A DNA stretch of 27,710 bases from Hypsibius dujardini (taxonomy: Eukaryota; Tardigrada; Eutardigrada; Parachela; Hypsibiidae): positions 1-27,710 of the forward strand of contig LRSR01000559.1 of assembly GCA_001579985.1 (NCBI GenBank), read 5' to 3'. The position numbers and the translations under genes were made by a program. Positions 1 to 10,724 of this stretch are shown here, one piece after another. How positions within the stretch are numbered: position 1 is the stretch's first letter; each line of letters begins with the position of its first letter. The notes beneath the pieces are model-generated. The model ran no database searches and was not told the DNA's origin. It saw nothing but the letters and a program-made list of their open reading frames with translations.

Positions 1-3000
1 GGTGATGACGGTGCTGGTGGAACAGGCTCTTCGAAGGGTGGCCTGGATGAGACGATCGGTTTCGTAGTCCACACTGGCGGTCGCCTCGTCCAGGCAGATG
101 ATGCGGGCCTTGGTGAGGAGCGCCCGGGCCAGACAGACCAGCTGCTTCTGGCCCAGCGACAGTTTCCGCCCGTTTTCCCCGACCAACACGTCCAAGTGGC
201 CGCCGAGTTTGTCCACGGCACCCCGGAGGTCGCACATGTCGATGGCCGACCAGAGCTCCGCATCGCTGGCCTTGTGCAGCGGGTCGAGGTTATCCCGGAT
301 GGACGCGTCAAAGAGGGACGGGGTTTGCGGGATAATCGCCAGGCGCGACCTTAAAAAATAAACAATACAGATTTCATATCTGGATTCAGAATAATTACTC
401 CAGGCAGAAGAACACTGTTCATTTCCAGACACTCAGCAGCTCGTTTGACGCTATTCTATCCCACATCAATCAATCAATCAATCGACCGTTGGCTTCTAAC
501 TTGAATTAGCTGTACACGCAATCAATCAATCAATCGATCGACCGTTGGCTTCTAACTTGAATTAGCTGTACAAGCAATCAATCAATCAATCGACCGTTGA
601 CTTCTAACTTGAAGTAGCTGTACACACAATCAAGCAAGCAAGCATAGGCTTCTAACTTGCATTAGCTGTACACGCAATCAATCAATCAATCAATCATGAC
701 CGAATACCTCAATTGCTGAAGAGGCAAATGGAGAATGTCCACCCCGTCGATAGTGATGGAGCCGTGACTGATTTCGGCCAGGCGAAAGAGCGTCACTAAA
801 AAGGACGACTTTCCCGCGCCCGTTCGCCCGACAACACCAATCCGTTCGGCCGGACGGATCGTCAGCGTGAAGTCCGACAACACCGCCGGCAGGTCCTCCC
901 GGTAGCGCAGTCCCACCCCGCGAAACTCCACCGCCCCCCGCAGTGGCCACGCCTCATCCGGCGCCTGAAGGAGCGTTCCGTCGTACTTCTCCTCCTGGAT
1001 GTCGGCCAGATACTGCATCACCCGCTCCACACTGACCATCTCCTTCTCCGTCTCGATGAGGGAGGTGACAAAGTTGTTGAGGACTCCGACGACGGTGAGG
1101 GAGTAGGAGACGGTCAGACCGAGCGTCCCGGCGGCCGACTTGACCAGCAGCGCGATCATCACCACTCCGCTGACGATAACCATGCTGAGGAACTGCAGGC
1201 GCATGTTGAGCCACTTGTTGGCGGCCATGTCCGCGAACTGCGCACGGAGGTTGTCCTCCAGGAGGCGCCTGCATCGCGCGTGGAAGAAGTCGTCGGCGCG
1301 CATGGCGCGGATGGTTGCGAGACCCTCCACGGTCTCCGTGCAGAGGGAGTAGATGGGCGACTGAGTGAGGCTGTTGATGCGCTTAATCTCCCGCGACGTG
1401 GATCGATAGAACCTGAAACGACAGAGGGCAAGACGGGACAAGTCAATCAAGCCCCCGATGTGACACCACGCTCAGGCCTCACCGTTGAATGAAGTAATAC
1501 AGCGGCGCAATCGGGATCAGCAGCAACACGAACCACGGCAATCCGTAGCAGATGACCATCAGCGTCCCCAGCAGTTGGAAGATGCACGCTAGGAGGATGT
1601 TGAGCATAAACGGAAGTTGATTGTCAACGGACGTGACGTCTTTGGCGAACCGATTGAGGATCCGTCCGGACGGGGTCGAGTCGAAGAAGAGCATGCGTCC
1701 TCGCATCACCTTGCTAAGGAGGAGGTCGTGCATTCGGTAGGCAGCCCTCAGACCGGCGTACGCGAACACGAACGAGCGGATGAAGGCCCAGACAGAATTG
1801 CCGGCACCGATGGCGCCGTAAATGGTCAGGTAGTATTTGGCATCGGTGACGGTGGTGTTGGTGGCTGGATCGAACGTGTCCTTTTCGTGGGTCACCCAGT
1901 AGGAGAGCCACCAGTCAGTCACGTTGTAGGAAGCTGCAACAGAAATGGTTCAGAGGAACGACAAACAGGCTTCCGAGTGACATTGCAGAAATGACCCATA
2001 GCTCCACCCCCTGGCATCCGAATCAGATTCTGCTGATGTCAATCGATTCCAAATCGAATTTTGGAGTGGAAAGGTGTCGAAATGCCAGGGGGCGGAGCTA
2101 TGGGCTAGTTTTAATCTAGGCTTCCGAGGGACATTGCAGTAACGACCCATAGCTCCGCCCCCTGGCATCCGAATCAGATTCTGCTGATGTCAATCGATTC
2201 CAAATCGAATTTGGAGTGGAAGGGTGTCTTCCATCTTGTAATCAACTGTTTTTAGAACGGTTGTGATAAAAAAGTTGAAACTTCGGAAATACGGCTGATG
2301 AATCAATCAATCAAGCCCCGGGTCATGACACAAAGTAGGCGGGAATATTTTCACCTTGCATGGCAATCAACGACGCAAACACCGAAACCGCCCAGAAATT
2401 GCCCACCGCCTTCCAATACTGCTGATAGACCGAGAGCTTGACCGTTCCATACTCGCGCTGCTCATCCTGCACCAGCTGCGCCGTCTTGTTCTTCCGCTTC
2501 CTCCCAAACTTGCTCCGTGAACTGACCGCCTCCGAAGGCGCCCTGCTCAGGAGCGCGTTTTCCCCCACCGCGATCTCCTCATCCGTTTCGGACTCATCCG
2601 TAGCCGCGGCATCCTTCCTCGAGAGGTCGTCCACTTCCACCAGGGAGGGAAGTCGCGGAAGGACTCGCTCCGGCGGGCCGTGTTCCACCACTCGACCGTC
2701 CTTCATCACGATGACGCGGTCGGCGGACCGGAGAAAGTCCACGTGATGGGTGACGAAGAGCCGCGTCTTCCCGCGGAGGAGCCTCACGATGCACTGCTCG
2801 AAGATGTGGTTCGCCACCTGGGCGTCCACGGCGGAGAGCGGGTCGTCCATGAGGATGATGGCCTTGTCTTGCATGACCGCGCGGGCCAGGGCGATGCGGG
2901 CTTTCTGACCGCCGCTGAGGGTCACTCCGTGCTCACCTGTGCACCAAGACAGACATCGTGTCTGAACGCTTCCCAGGATGTCCAGACAAACAGACAGACA

Positions 3001-3048
3001 ACCGACAGACAGACAACCGACAGACAGACAACCGACAGACAGACAACC

Positions 3049-3084
<36 letters not shown>

Positions 3085-3971
3085 ACCGACAGACAAACAG
3101 ACAGACAGACAGACAGAAAGACAGACAGGCAGACAGGCAGGCAGACAGACAGACCTACCGATCTGAGTCAAGTCACCGGCCGGCAACAACTGCAGATCCT
3201 GCTCCAACGCACATGCCTCAATCACTCCCCGATACCGTTCCATCTCGGAATTCGGCAAGGCGAATTGGATATTTGAAAGCACAGTGCCTTGCTGAATCCA
3301 ATTGTCTTGCGGCACGAACCCGAATCCGTCCTGCAGATCGTGCTCCCCGATCCCCACCAGGCCATCCACCTGGTACATCTCTGCGACGATGGCATTCAAC
3401 AGCGAACTCTTTCCAGACCCGACCCGACCAATGATCCCCACCAGCTCGCCCCGCTTGATCGTCAACTCGACGTCCTCCAATTGATTTGCAATCACCTCGT
3501 GCGGACCAGGAAGGGCGGGGTCCTTTTGGGGAGTCCAGGTGAAATTGCCCTGTCGGATGGTGATGGCGCTGGAGGAATTTCGTTCATTCGTCCCCGGTCG
3601 TGCCGGCGGCGCATCGAGAATCGCGTAATATGATTTTACATCGATTTCAGAGAGCTTGAGGAAGGTCTGCAGACGCTTTGCGGAAATCCAAGCCTCGACG
3701 GTTCCGGTGATGATCCACGGGATGGCGTTAAGCGGGACAATGACCAGTCCAAAGACAGAGAGGCAGGTGAAGACTTTTGCTGCCGTTAACTGACCGCCCA
3801 TCATGACAAACGTTGTGAACGTCAAGACAGACCTGAAAATGAGGGAGTATTCACCATCCCTGTCTGTCTGCATGCCTGTCTGCCTGTCTGTCTGCCTGCC
3901 TGCCTGTCTGCATGCCTGCCTGTCTGTCTGTCTGTCTGTCTGTGTGTCTGTGTGTGTGTCTGGCTGTCTGG

Positions 3972-4013
<42 letters not shown>

Positions 4014-4907
4014 GCCTGCCTGTCTGTCTGTCTGTCTGTTTATTTTCCGGCCTGTTGGAAACGTTTCGCACTCACATTATCAGCGGTGTGGTGGCCCAGA
4101 AGTAGACACACCACGCGTCGAGATACTTGATCACCTTTACCGTCCGCATCTCTTTTGTTCGTACCGCTCCTACTCTCTCACTAAACCACTTCTCCCACGC
4201 GTGGAACTTGATCACCCGAATGGCCGAAAGCGCCTCTCCCATCAACTTCACCCTAGAGTCCCGCTGCTTCAGATTCTCCTCCACCTGTTTGGAGATTTTA
4301 CTGGCCAGCAATTGGTTCAGCGGCACGAGGAGGATGGTGAAGACAAGCCCGCCGATGAAGGCGAACCCGACCTGCCGGTACAGGAGGAAGAGCGCGACGG
4401 CGATCTGCAGCGGCAGCGCCCACAGCTGATGCAGATACTGGCAGTTCTCCGAGACCTTCTGGCAGTCCGTGCCGACCAGGTTGACGACCTGACCGGACGT
4501 CATGCTCTCGGATAGAGCGGAGGAGTGGACGCGGAGGAGCTTGCCGTAAACAGTGTCCACCAATGCCCCTCTCACGCACCTAACAAAGCAAAACACAGAT
4601 CAGTTATTCCCAACAAATCAACCAATCAATCAAAAGACGATCAGACACGGACAGGAAACGTACATGGCAAGTTTCTCGACCTGGAAGACATAATGCAACT
4701 GAACGGCGTTAGAGATCAGATTGACTGCAATCAGACCGAATCCATAGAGATAGCCGACATATTCGGGATATTTCCCCGGATTCTCGATTGTCTCTACCAG
4801 GACATTGACCTAGAGTAACGGGAATCGAAGCTTCTAGCAGTCATTCGCCAACAGGTCAAATGTCTCACTGCCTATCTGTCTGCCTGCCTGCCTATCTGCC
4901 TGTTAAG

Positions 4908-4938
<31 letters not shown>

Positions 4939-7175
4939 CCTGTCTCTCTGTCTGTCTGTCTGCCTGTCTGTCTGTCTGTGTGCTTGTCTGTCTGTCTGTG
5001 TGCCTGTCTGTGTGTCTGCCTGTCTGTGTGCCTGTCTGTGTGTCTGTGTGTCTGTCTGTGTGTCCAAAGTTCTGTTGTGCGCCGTCCACTTACAAACAAC
5101 GGCGACGAATACTGCAAAAAGGAATAGGCAAACTTCATCACACCCAGCAGCAGCCATCGCAAGCCCCACAGCCGAATCAACACCTGCGGCAGGTAATACT
5201 TGGAACTCTTGGCGTTCCGCGCCAGCTCCCGCTGCAGCGCCTCTGCATGCTGATCCGCTCGCAGCTTTTGCGGCATCTCAAACAGATCGTCCGCGCGCCG
5301 CAACCGGCCGTTCGCGCCCCTCCGCATCAGCGGGTCGACCCAGAGGAACAGGAAGAACCGTAGCGGACCCCAAAACCGCGGTTCGCCCAACTTCGGCTCC
5401 TCAATCAGCACGGAGGGATCCACGCCCGACGGCGGCTCGGGCGTCTCATTTATGAGCCTCTGATCTTCCTCAGCAGTCTCTTCGGGGTCCCCGGTCTCGA
5501 TCGAGGAACTCTCAGACGGAGTTCGACTGATGCGACGGTTCCTGGAGTCCTCGATGAAGATACAGGAACTGTAGAGCTCGAGGACGCCCGCGGTGATGTA
5601 GAGGAGTTGGCAGGCGAACGTCACTATGGTGATAAGGGTGTGCACGCGGTTGGGGGAGTGCCGCGGCAGGAGAACCGACCGGAGCGTGAGGGTCGACGTC
5701 ACGAACACCGGGCACCACGCTAGAACAAGGAGGAGGGAGTCACTGCCGTCGACCTGAAGAGAACTGTGCCGGCGCGTGAGGTTGAAAGTGACGCTGGAGT
5801 GGAGCAGCCAGGCGAGAAGCGATCTGGAAAGGGGGAAAGCGAAATTCGATGTTAGTATAAAAGGCGGAAGGAAGATCTGCAGTAGCTTATGTCTCTCTTA
5901 CGGAGAACGCTAAGAACGGAGAGTTTTCCTCCCGATCGGAGCGGGGTTTTTTTTTCAAGAATACCTCTCTATATATCATGATTTTACATTGAGATCTCGG
6001 GCTGGAAATCACATCCGCGGTTTCAGAAAAAAATAAGGAAGAAATAAAGTTCCCGCACCACTTTGTGCTACAGCCGGGGGCCTTGATTGATTGATTCATC
6101 AGCCACGTTTCCCAAGTCTCAATTGTTTTGATCTCAAGCAGTGTAAAAACGTTTGATTTCAAAATTTTGACATCCTTCCACTCCAAATTCGATTTGAAAT
6201 CGATTGACATCAGCAGAATGGTTTTTGGATGCCAGGGGGCGGAGCTTCATTAGTTTCAATGTAGGCTTCCGAGTGACACTGTAGTAATGACCCATAGCTC
6301 CGCCCCCTGGCACCCAAAAACGATTCTGCTCATGTCAATCGATTTCAAATCGAATTTGAAGTAGACGGATGTCAAAAATCTTGGAATCAAGTGTTTTTAC
6401 AGTGCTTGGGATCAAAAAATTGAAACTTCGGACACGTGGCTGATGAATCAATCAATCAATCAAGCCCTGAGCCATGGCACAAAGCGTTACGGGAATTTTA
6501 TTTTTTCCTTATTTTTTTCCTGAGACTGCGGATGTGATTTCCAGCCCGAGACCCCAATGTGAAATCGCGATATATAAACGGAAATTTATCAGTTAAAAAA
6601 GGCCACAAAAATTAAGTAGGCGAAAATTAATTCAAGTGTACAGAGCAAAAAGGCCAAGATCAATCAATCAATCAATCAATCAATCGATCAATCAAACGGG
6701 ATTTCGCATAACCACTCGTCCGGCTAATCAAACAATCAACCAACGAAACAGCACATTAAACGGTTAAAATTCGCTGTACGACCTCGCCACGCTGTTCTTA
6801 CACAGGGAATTCCGCGTAGGATATCAGTCCAAACACCGAATGATCCTCCAACCAAACCAACTGAAGAATAAACGCCAAAAAGTGCAAAATCAGGATGGCA
6901 AGCGAGACGAAAAATCGCAACGCCCACGACACGGTCACTGTTCTCATCTCCGCGTTCCGCATCACACTCCCCGCGCCACTCGGTCTCCGCCATTCCAGGC
7001 GTCCGACGTAGAACGCAGTGACAATCAAGAAGACGGCATGCGCGGCGGTGTGAAATATCGCCTGAGAGCAAAACGTCAAATCGTCCGCAGTGGAATCCCA
7101 AATGAATTCTTCCCTCGGCGTTCCATTGCCGAAATAAAATTCCGGACAAAGCGCGACCCAGTCCTCCGGTGCCAT
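1..7175 (-). CDS. ABCC10: ABCC10/MRP7-like ABC exporter, 9 exons seen, 3' end beyond the window
   Basis: Full ABC transporter of the C subfamily that should export amphipathic anions and drugs across a membrane using ATP. Exons (minus strand, join order): 7175-6802, 5823-5094, 4809-4664, 4579-4076, 3832-3159, 2936-2355, 1933-1483, 1412-708, 349-1. All junctions are GT-AG, keep phase and give 1505 residues without a stop. Order: TMD0-like hydrophobic N-terminus (residues ~30-160), acidic linker (~170-260), first membrane domain (~340-630), NBD1 (Walker [10 protein letters not shown] ~720-728, signature LSGGQ 816-820, Walker B IILMDD ~836-841), second membrane domain (~1000-1270), NBD2 (Walker [10 protein letters not shown] ~1349-1357, signature LSLGQ 1452-1456, Walker B IICLDE ~1472-1477). 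NBD1 has Asp after Walker B where NBD2 has the catalytic Glu, the usual ABCC asymmetry. The motif [10 protein letters not shown] and the LSLGQ signature point to ABCC10 rather than ABCC1-3. The start at 7175 places MAPEDW like family N-termini; an in-frame ATG at 7394 would add 73 residues. Confidence 0.93.
467..700. repeat. Tandem repeat with (AATC)n in ABCC10-like intron 8
   Basis: About four units of ~55 bp, each with an aatcaatcaatcaatc run and the tract ggcttctaacttgaattagc (variants in later copies). The sense strand of the gene reads GATTGATT, starting about ten bases after the donor site. Confidence 0.9.
1940..2345. mobile_element. Intronic foldback element, copy A (ABCC10-like intron 6)
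   Basis: Holds the family core: inverted GC-rich stems (agctccgccccctgg and its complement ccagggggcggagct) around a loop with ggcttccgag, then the outer arm gattctgctgatgtcaatcg and the end aatcaatcaatcaagccccg. The core is partly duplicated (second copy from ~2085). The left outer arm is missing, so it is a truncated copy. Its right tip lies within about ten bases of the exon 2355-2936 donor. Confidence 0.75.
2975..3155. repeat. (CAGA)n array forming ABCC10-like intron 5
   Basis: On the gene's sense strand this is (CTGT)n. It begins directly after the GTAGGT donor at 3158 and fills most of the 222-bp intron (3158-2937). Confidence 0.93.
3862..4040. repeat. (CTGT)n array in ABCC10-like intron 4
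   Basis: CTGT with TGCC and TGTG variants on the plus strand, so (ACAG)n on the gene's sense strand. It takes up about 180 of the 243 bp of intron. Confidence 0.92.
4868..5065. repeat. (CTGT)n array in ABCC10-like intron 2
   Basis: Plus-strand CTGT/CTGC repeat, (ACAG)n in the gene's sense direction, filling about 200 of 284 bp. It starts about 25 bases after the GTAAGT donor (5093-5088). Confidence 0.92.
5920..6600. mobile_element. Intronic foldback element, copy B, full length (ABCC10-like intron 1)
   Basis: A nearly symmetrical inverted repeat of about 680 bp centred near 6275. Paired tracts read outward: the GC-rich core stem around 6230-6310, the tract cgattgacatcagcagaat and its mirror, the GATT run and its mirror, the caccactttgtgctacagcc-like arm, and ggctggaaatcacatccgcg near 6000 mirrored near 6545. 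No coding capacity is seen. This is the most complete copy and shows the family's limits. Confidence 0.85.
6658..6700. repeat. (ATCA)n run in ABCC10-like intron 1
   Basis: Ten or so tandem atca/gatc units; the sense strand of the gene reads GATTGATT. Confidence 0.9.
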
Positions 7176-7650
7176 CGCGCGTGAAAGAGATCGAAGGAAG
7201 CCTTTTCCGGCTGCGGGATATCCGCCGAAGAGGTGCGAAAAAGTTTCGGAATGGAAACTCCCCGGGGTCCTGACGCATAATGGGCGAAGGGCGCAAGAGG
7301 CGGGATCAAACAGTCTACGGAACGGAACGGACAGCGGAAAATCTTCCTGCGGGGCGGTAACTGGGCGAAGGGCGCAAGAGGCGGGATCAAGCATTCTGCG
7401 TGGCGGAACGGACAGCGGAAAATCTTCTTGCGGGACGGTAACTTGCGTAACGCTAAATACAAGCAATCAATCAAAACATTCATCAGCAGAATTCATACGC
7501 TTATTTTTCCACTTTTATGTTCGTCGAGGTCTTCGACTAAAATTTGTGCTTCCATCACTCGCACTCCTCTTCGTCAAGCAAATCGTAATTTTGCATTTCA
7601 TTTTGAAATCGAAATCCCTCTTGTATTGTGGGCTTCGGGCAAAACTGAAA
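7176..7650. promoter_or_regulatory. Shared divergent promoter region of the ABCC10-like and WDR43-like genes
   Basis: The two start codons face away from each other across 475 bp, so both 5' UTRs and promoters must lie here. The left part is GC-rich and contains an 81-bp tandem duplication (7281-7442). The right part (7443-7650) is AT-richer. I see no clear TATA box. The region is inferred to be bidirectional from gene orientation alone. Confidence 0.55.
7281..7442. repeat. 81-bp tandem duplication, two copies
   Basis: Copies start at 7281 and 7362 and share the tracts gggcgaagggcgcaagaggc and ggacagcggaaaatcttc with a few substitutions. The period (81 = 27 x 3) stays in frame with the ABCC10-like start at 7175 on the minus strand, so the open frame upstream contains a 27-residue unit repeated twice (…PQEDFPLSVP…DPASCALRP). 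Whether it is translated or only 5' UTR is unknown. Confidence 0.85.
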
Positions 7651-10538
7651 ATGCCCAAGGCGAAATCGAAGAAAACACCTGCCGTTGTAACGGAAGACCC
7701 AATCATCAGCTACGGCGTCCCGCGCTCGCACCCTTCCGTGACGGCGGCGGCCGCGGATGCGACTCCTGCCAAGCGGAAACTAAACGGCCTCGAAGCAACT
7801 CCGTCCAACATTCCGCCGGAGCCGTCGCTCGGGGACCGGCTGCAGAAGGATCTCGGCGCGGCTGCGGCGGAAGAAAATATTCTCGATCCGGGACCGCCGA
7901 AAGCGGATAATCTTTCCATCCTGCTAGAGCAGGGACTGAAAAGTGCGGATAATAGCCTGCTGCAGAGTGTGTTGAGTCGCTGCGACGAGGGCTTGATCAG
8001 GTGAGGGGGGGGGAATTTTTCTCGGGAGAATTCATGACATTGTAGCGAAAGGATTGATTGATTGATTGATTCGTTGGACGGTTGATCGATTGATTGATTC
8101 GTTGGACGGTTGATCGATTGATTGATTCGTTGGTCGGTTGATTGATTGATTGATTCGTTGGACGGTTGATCGATTGATTGATTCGTTGGTCGGTTGATTG
8201 ATTGATTGATTGTCTGTCTGTAGAACGTGTTGAATTTTTGATCATTTGTTTCCGGTCCTTCAGGAAAACCATTGAGCTCCTGCCGCTTCAGTTGACCGTG
8301 CCTTTAATCCAGCATTTGGGAAAGGTGTGCGCGGAAGAACGGCCGCGGCAGAATCGAGCGCCCCTTTTATGGCTGTCCAACGTATTGACCATTCGTTCGT
8401 CCTACCTGACGACGCTGCCGAATCTGGAGGAGGCATTGCGGAATGTCTACGTCCACGGGGATCGGAGGATAAGACACACGGACCGGTTTGTCCGGCTGGC
8501 TGGGACGATCAGCGCGTCGGTGAATCTTGTGAAGCAGCGGCTGCATCAGAAAGCGGCGGCCAACTCGGGCCGGTCAGAAGTGTTGTCGTATAACGAGCCG
8601 TTGGATGAGTCGGAGAGCGGGGATGACGATGACACTGGAGATACTGACGAGGTATGGGAGGAAGGAAGATTCTATTGCATTGAACGGTTGACGTTATGCT
8701 AACAAGGGAATGATTCCTTGTGTCAGTCTGAGATCGGGTCCAACTTTTTTCTAGCGATACGTACTATCGAACCATGATTTTAGAAAATATGTCTGGTCCC
8801 CTCGGTTCCCTGTTCGAGATGGAGAAAATCGGGGAAGAATTCCTATTGCGGGAGCTAATTTAATGCTTTCGCAGTAACGTTGATTGGTTGATTGATTGCG
8901 GGAGCTACTTTAATGTTTTCCCAGTCGCGTTGATTGATTGATTGATTGCGGGAGTTACTTTAATGCTTTCGCAGTAACGTTGATTGATCGATTGATTGGT
9001 TGATTGCGGGAGCTACTTAAATGCTTTCCCAGTCGCGTTGATTGATTGATTGCGGGAGCTACTTTAATGCTTCCGCAATAACGTTGATTGATTGATTGAT
9101 TAAACAAAGTACAGTAAACGAAAAACCTTCATCAGCAATTTTTCCACTCCACCAAATTGCGAATACGGAATTTAATTATTCGGTTGATTGTCTGATTATT
9201 TTGACAGATTTGAATTGACAGAATTTTGCAAAAATTTTGTCTTTGTCGTGTACCGCACTCGAACTTGTTTACTGATTCTTTGCTCTCTACTATACGTGAC
9301 ATTGCTTTTTCTGTTCGCAATAATGGTTAAAATCAGTCCGCTTAATTTCGTCCAGTTGCTTGTTGAAATTTGTGGCAGAACTGTTCGGCAGAAGAACAGA
9401 GTGAATGACCATGAGAGAGAAGTTGCCGAGCAAATACGAGGCATATACGAGCGTATACGAGGCATATACGAGGCATATACGAGCATATACGAGCATATAC
9501 GAGGCATATACGAGGCACATACGAGGCATATACGAGGCATATACGAGGCATATACGAGCATATACGAGGCATATACGAGCATATACGAGCATATACGAGC
9601 ATATACGAGCATATACGAGCATATACGAGCATATACGAGGTATATACGAGGCATATACGGCATAAACGGGATTGTGGCATTATGCCTCCTTTTCCCCACC
9701 GCATGCTGAAGATGTTTTTTACATACACAAAATAAGACCAGCCAAAAATACAGTACGCGTTCTTCAAGGCCGAATGCTACGAGGGAACATTCCAGACAAT
9801 GACCGATTACTGTTTTAACATTATCAGCTTGGTGGAAGACTGCGTTTACTGTCAGGCCTGTTGTTTTATCCGTTGCGGCTGGTGTAGCAAAATTCTCTGC
9901 TTTAACTGTTATTGCAACGGATTTGAAGGCGCCGGTTTTCATTTCTGTGGCCCCGACTCCTTTGTCGAATGATTTGCGCATCGACTTTTTTTGCCTGAAC
10001 CAATAAATGGGTAAACGAACAAAATATTTTTCGTAATTCAATCAATCAATGCTTTGGTGAAAGCGTTTAAGTGGCTGCGGTAACAGGAATCTTCTCCGGT
10101 TTTTTTCATCTCTAACAGGGAACCGAGGGGGATTAGTTATATTTTCTAAAATCATGGTTTGATAGTACGTATCCATAAAAAAAAGTTGGTCCCGATCTCA
10201 GACTGACACTTGTACTCAGACACTTGTTAACATTCCCTTGTAAGTGATTGAACGCGTCAGACTGACACTTGTAAACACTCCCTTGTAAGTGATTGAACGC
10301 GTCATTTTCCGTTTTAAGTTATTCTCAAGTCGTTTCACAAATTTCGTTTCAGGAAATGCCTTCGGATGAGGACACAGACGGGGACGAGTCCTACGACGAG
10401 GACGAGGACAAGTTGAAGCGGAAGAAGCCGTCGAAAGTTTTCAACGCCAGCGACGACGAGGAAAGTGAGCCGGAAGTTTCGCGCAGTGGAAAACGAAACG
10501 GCCATACTGAGGATTTGGAATCGGAAGAGGAGGATTAG
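7651..10538 (+). CDS. WDR43: Utp12-domain protein resembling the C-terminal part of WDR43/UTP5, 3 exons
   Basis: Exons 7651-8000, 8264-8651 and 10353-10538 join in phase to 307 residues; introns are GT-AG. Residues ~90-215 match the Utp12 domain of WDR43 (yeast Utp5), with the family-like stretches RKTIELLP, LSNVLTIRSSYLTTLPNLEE and an adjacent basic helix. The C-terminal ~75 residues are Asp/Glu/Ser-rich and end in ESEEED, as in WDR43. That family acts in the t-UTP/UtpA part of the small-subunit processome, in nucleolar 18S rRNA precursor transcription and processing. Unusually there are no WD40 repeats: the N-terminus is ~90 residues of low-complexity Lys/Pro/Ala-rich sequence, and the DNA upstream belongs to the ABCC10-like gene on the other strand. 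Start chosen at the first ATG of the frame opening at 7546. It could be a split-off or truncated paralogue of WDR43. Confidence 0.8.
8053..8220. repeat. GATT minisatellite in WDR43-like intron 1
   Basis: Five or so units of gattgattgattcgttgg followed by tcggttgatt or acggttgatc; fills most of the 263-bp intron (8001-8263) in the sense orientation GATT. Confidence 0.92.
8848..9105. repeat. ~55-bp tandem repeat with GATT, five copies
   Basis: Units contain gcgggagctactttaatgct, then cgcagtaacg or cccagtcgcg, then ttgattgattgatt. It lies inside the left half of the foldback element in WDR43-like intron 2. Confidence 0.9.
9428..9660. repeat. 10/11-bp tandem array (atacgagcat / atacgaggcat)
   Basis: About 21 units of 10 or 11 bp. 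The period is close to one turn of the DNA helix, so the TATA steps face the same side. It is open in several frames on both strands (YEAYTSIYEH-type or CSYMLVYAR-type peptides), which creates spurious long frames. Confidence 0.93.
9736..9972 (+). other. Cys-rich open frame inside the foldback element
   Basis: 78 codons after a TAA, ending at TGA 9970-9972, with no ATG at its start. About 13 cysteines cluster as CVYCQACC-FIRC-GWC-ILCFNC-YC…HFC, loosely like the Cys-rich zinc-binding tail of piggyBac-type transposases (paired CxxC then C-x4-C-x2-C), but spacing differs and no transposase core is seen. The opposite strand is also open here (10041 down to ~9700), so coding is doubtful. Confidence 0.25.
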
Positions 10539-10668
10539 GAGAACCAACACGTTTCATTTCATTTCTTAATCTTAAGCTGAGGATGGGGGAGGAAGAAGGG
10601 AGAAAGCGGTCGGCTTCTCAAAAAAACGTGTGAAATCCCGAGGGTGTTAAGAAGCTCCACCAAAAAAA

Positions 10669-10674
10669 AATAAA
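10669..10674 (+). terminator. Poly(A) signal AATAAA of the WDR43-like gene
   Basis: AATAAA lies 131 bp after the stop codon at 10536-10538, within an A-rich run, and just before the convergent AMP deaminase stop codon at 10727-10725. Confidence 0.6.
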
Positions 10675-10724
10675 GGGGACCATGCTCAGCTCTCATCACT
10701 TCATCAAATCAATCAACCAATAGC

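Larger units (their letters stand above)
8701..10241. mobile_element. Foldback (long terminal inverted repeat) element in WDR43-like intron 2
   Basis: Arms 8701-8857 and 10072-10241 are inverted copies about 80-85% alike: tgtcagtctgagatcggg, gatacgtactatc, accatgattttagaaaatat and ctcggttccctgtt all recur as reverse complements. The interior (~1.2 kb) carries a GATT-containing tandem repeat, a 10/11-bp TACGAG array and a ~240-bp non-repetitive stretch with a Cys-rich open frame. It looks like a non-autonomous DNA transposon. No target-site duplication could be assigned by eye, and the outer ends are approximate. Confidence 0.8.

Noticed and set aside
98-361. Plus-strand frame at the left edge
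   Set aside because: It is the complement of the transporter's last visible exon, whose minus-strand reading gives the clear NBD2 signature and Walker B.
2958-5363. Long open frames of CLSV- or TDRQ-type repeats
   Set aside because: They are translations of (CTGT)n/(ACAG)n arrays, which lack stop codons in all six frames, and they fall in introns bounded by good splice sites.
5887-6210. 107-codon minus-strand frame
   Set aside because: It lies in the arm of foldback copy B inside intron 1, with no similarity to any protein I know and no conservation of frame in the other copies.
8053-9105. CRISPR array
   Set aside because: Units are tandem without unique spacers, sit in an intron of an animal gene, and no cas gene is present.
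9188-10041. Tyr-rich frames (YEAYTSIYEH and CSYMLVYAR types) as a structural protein
   Set aside because: They arise from the 10/11-bp array and are open on both strands, with no start or homology.
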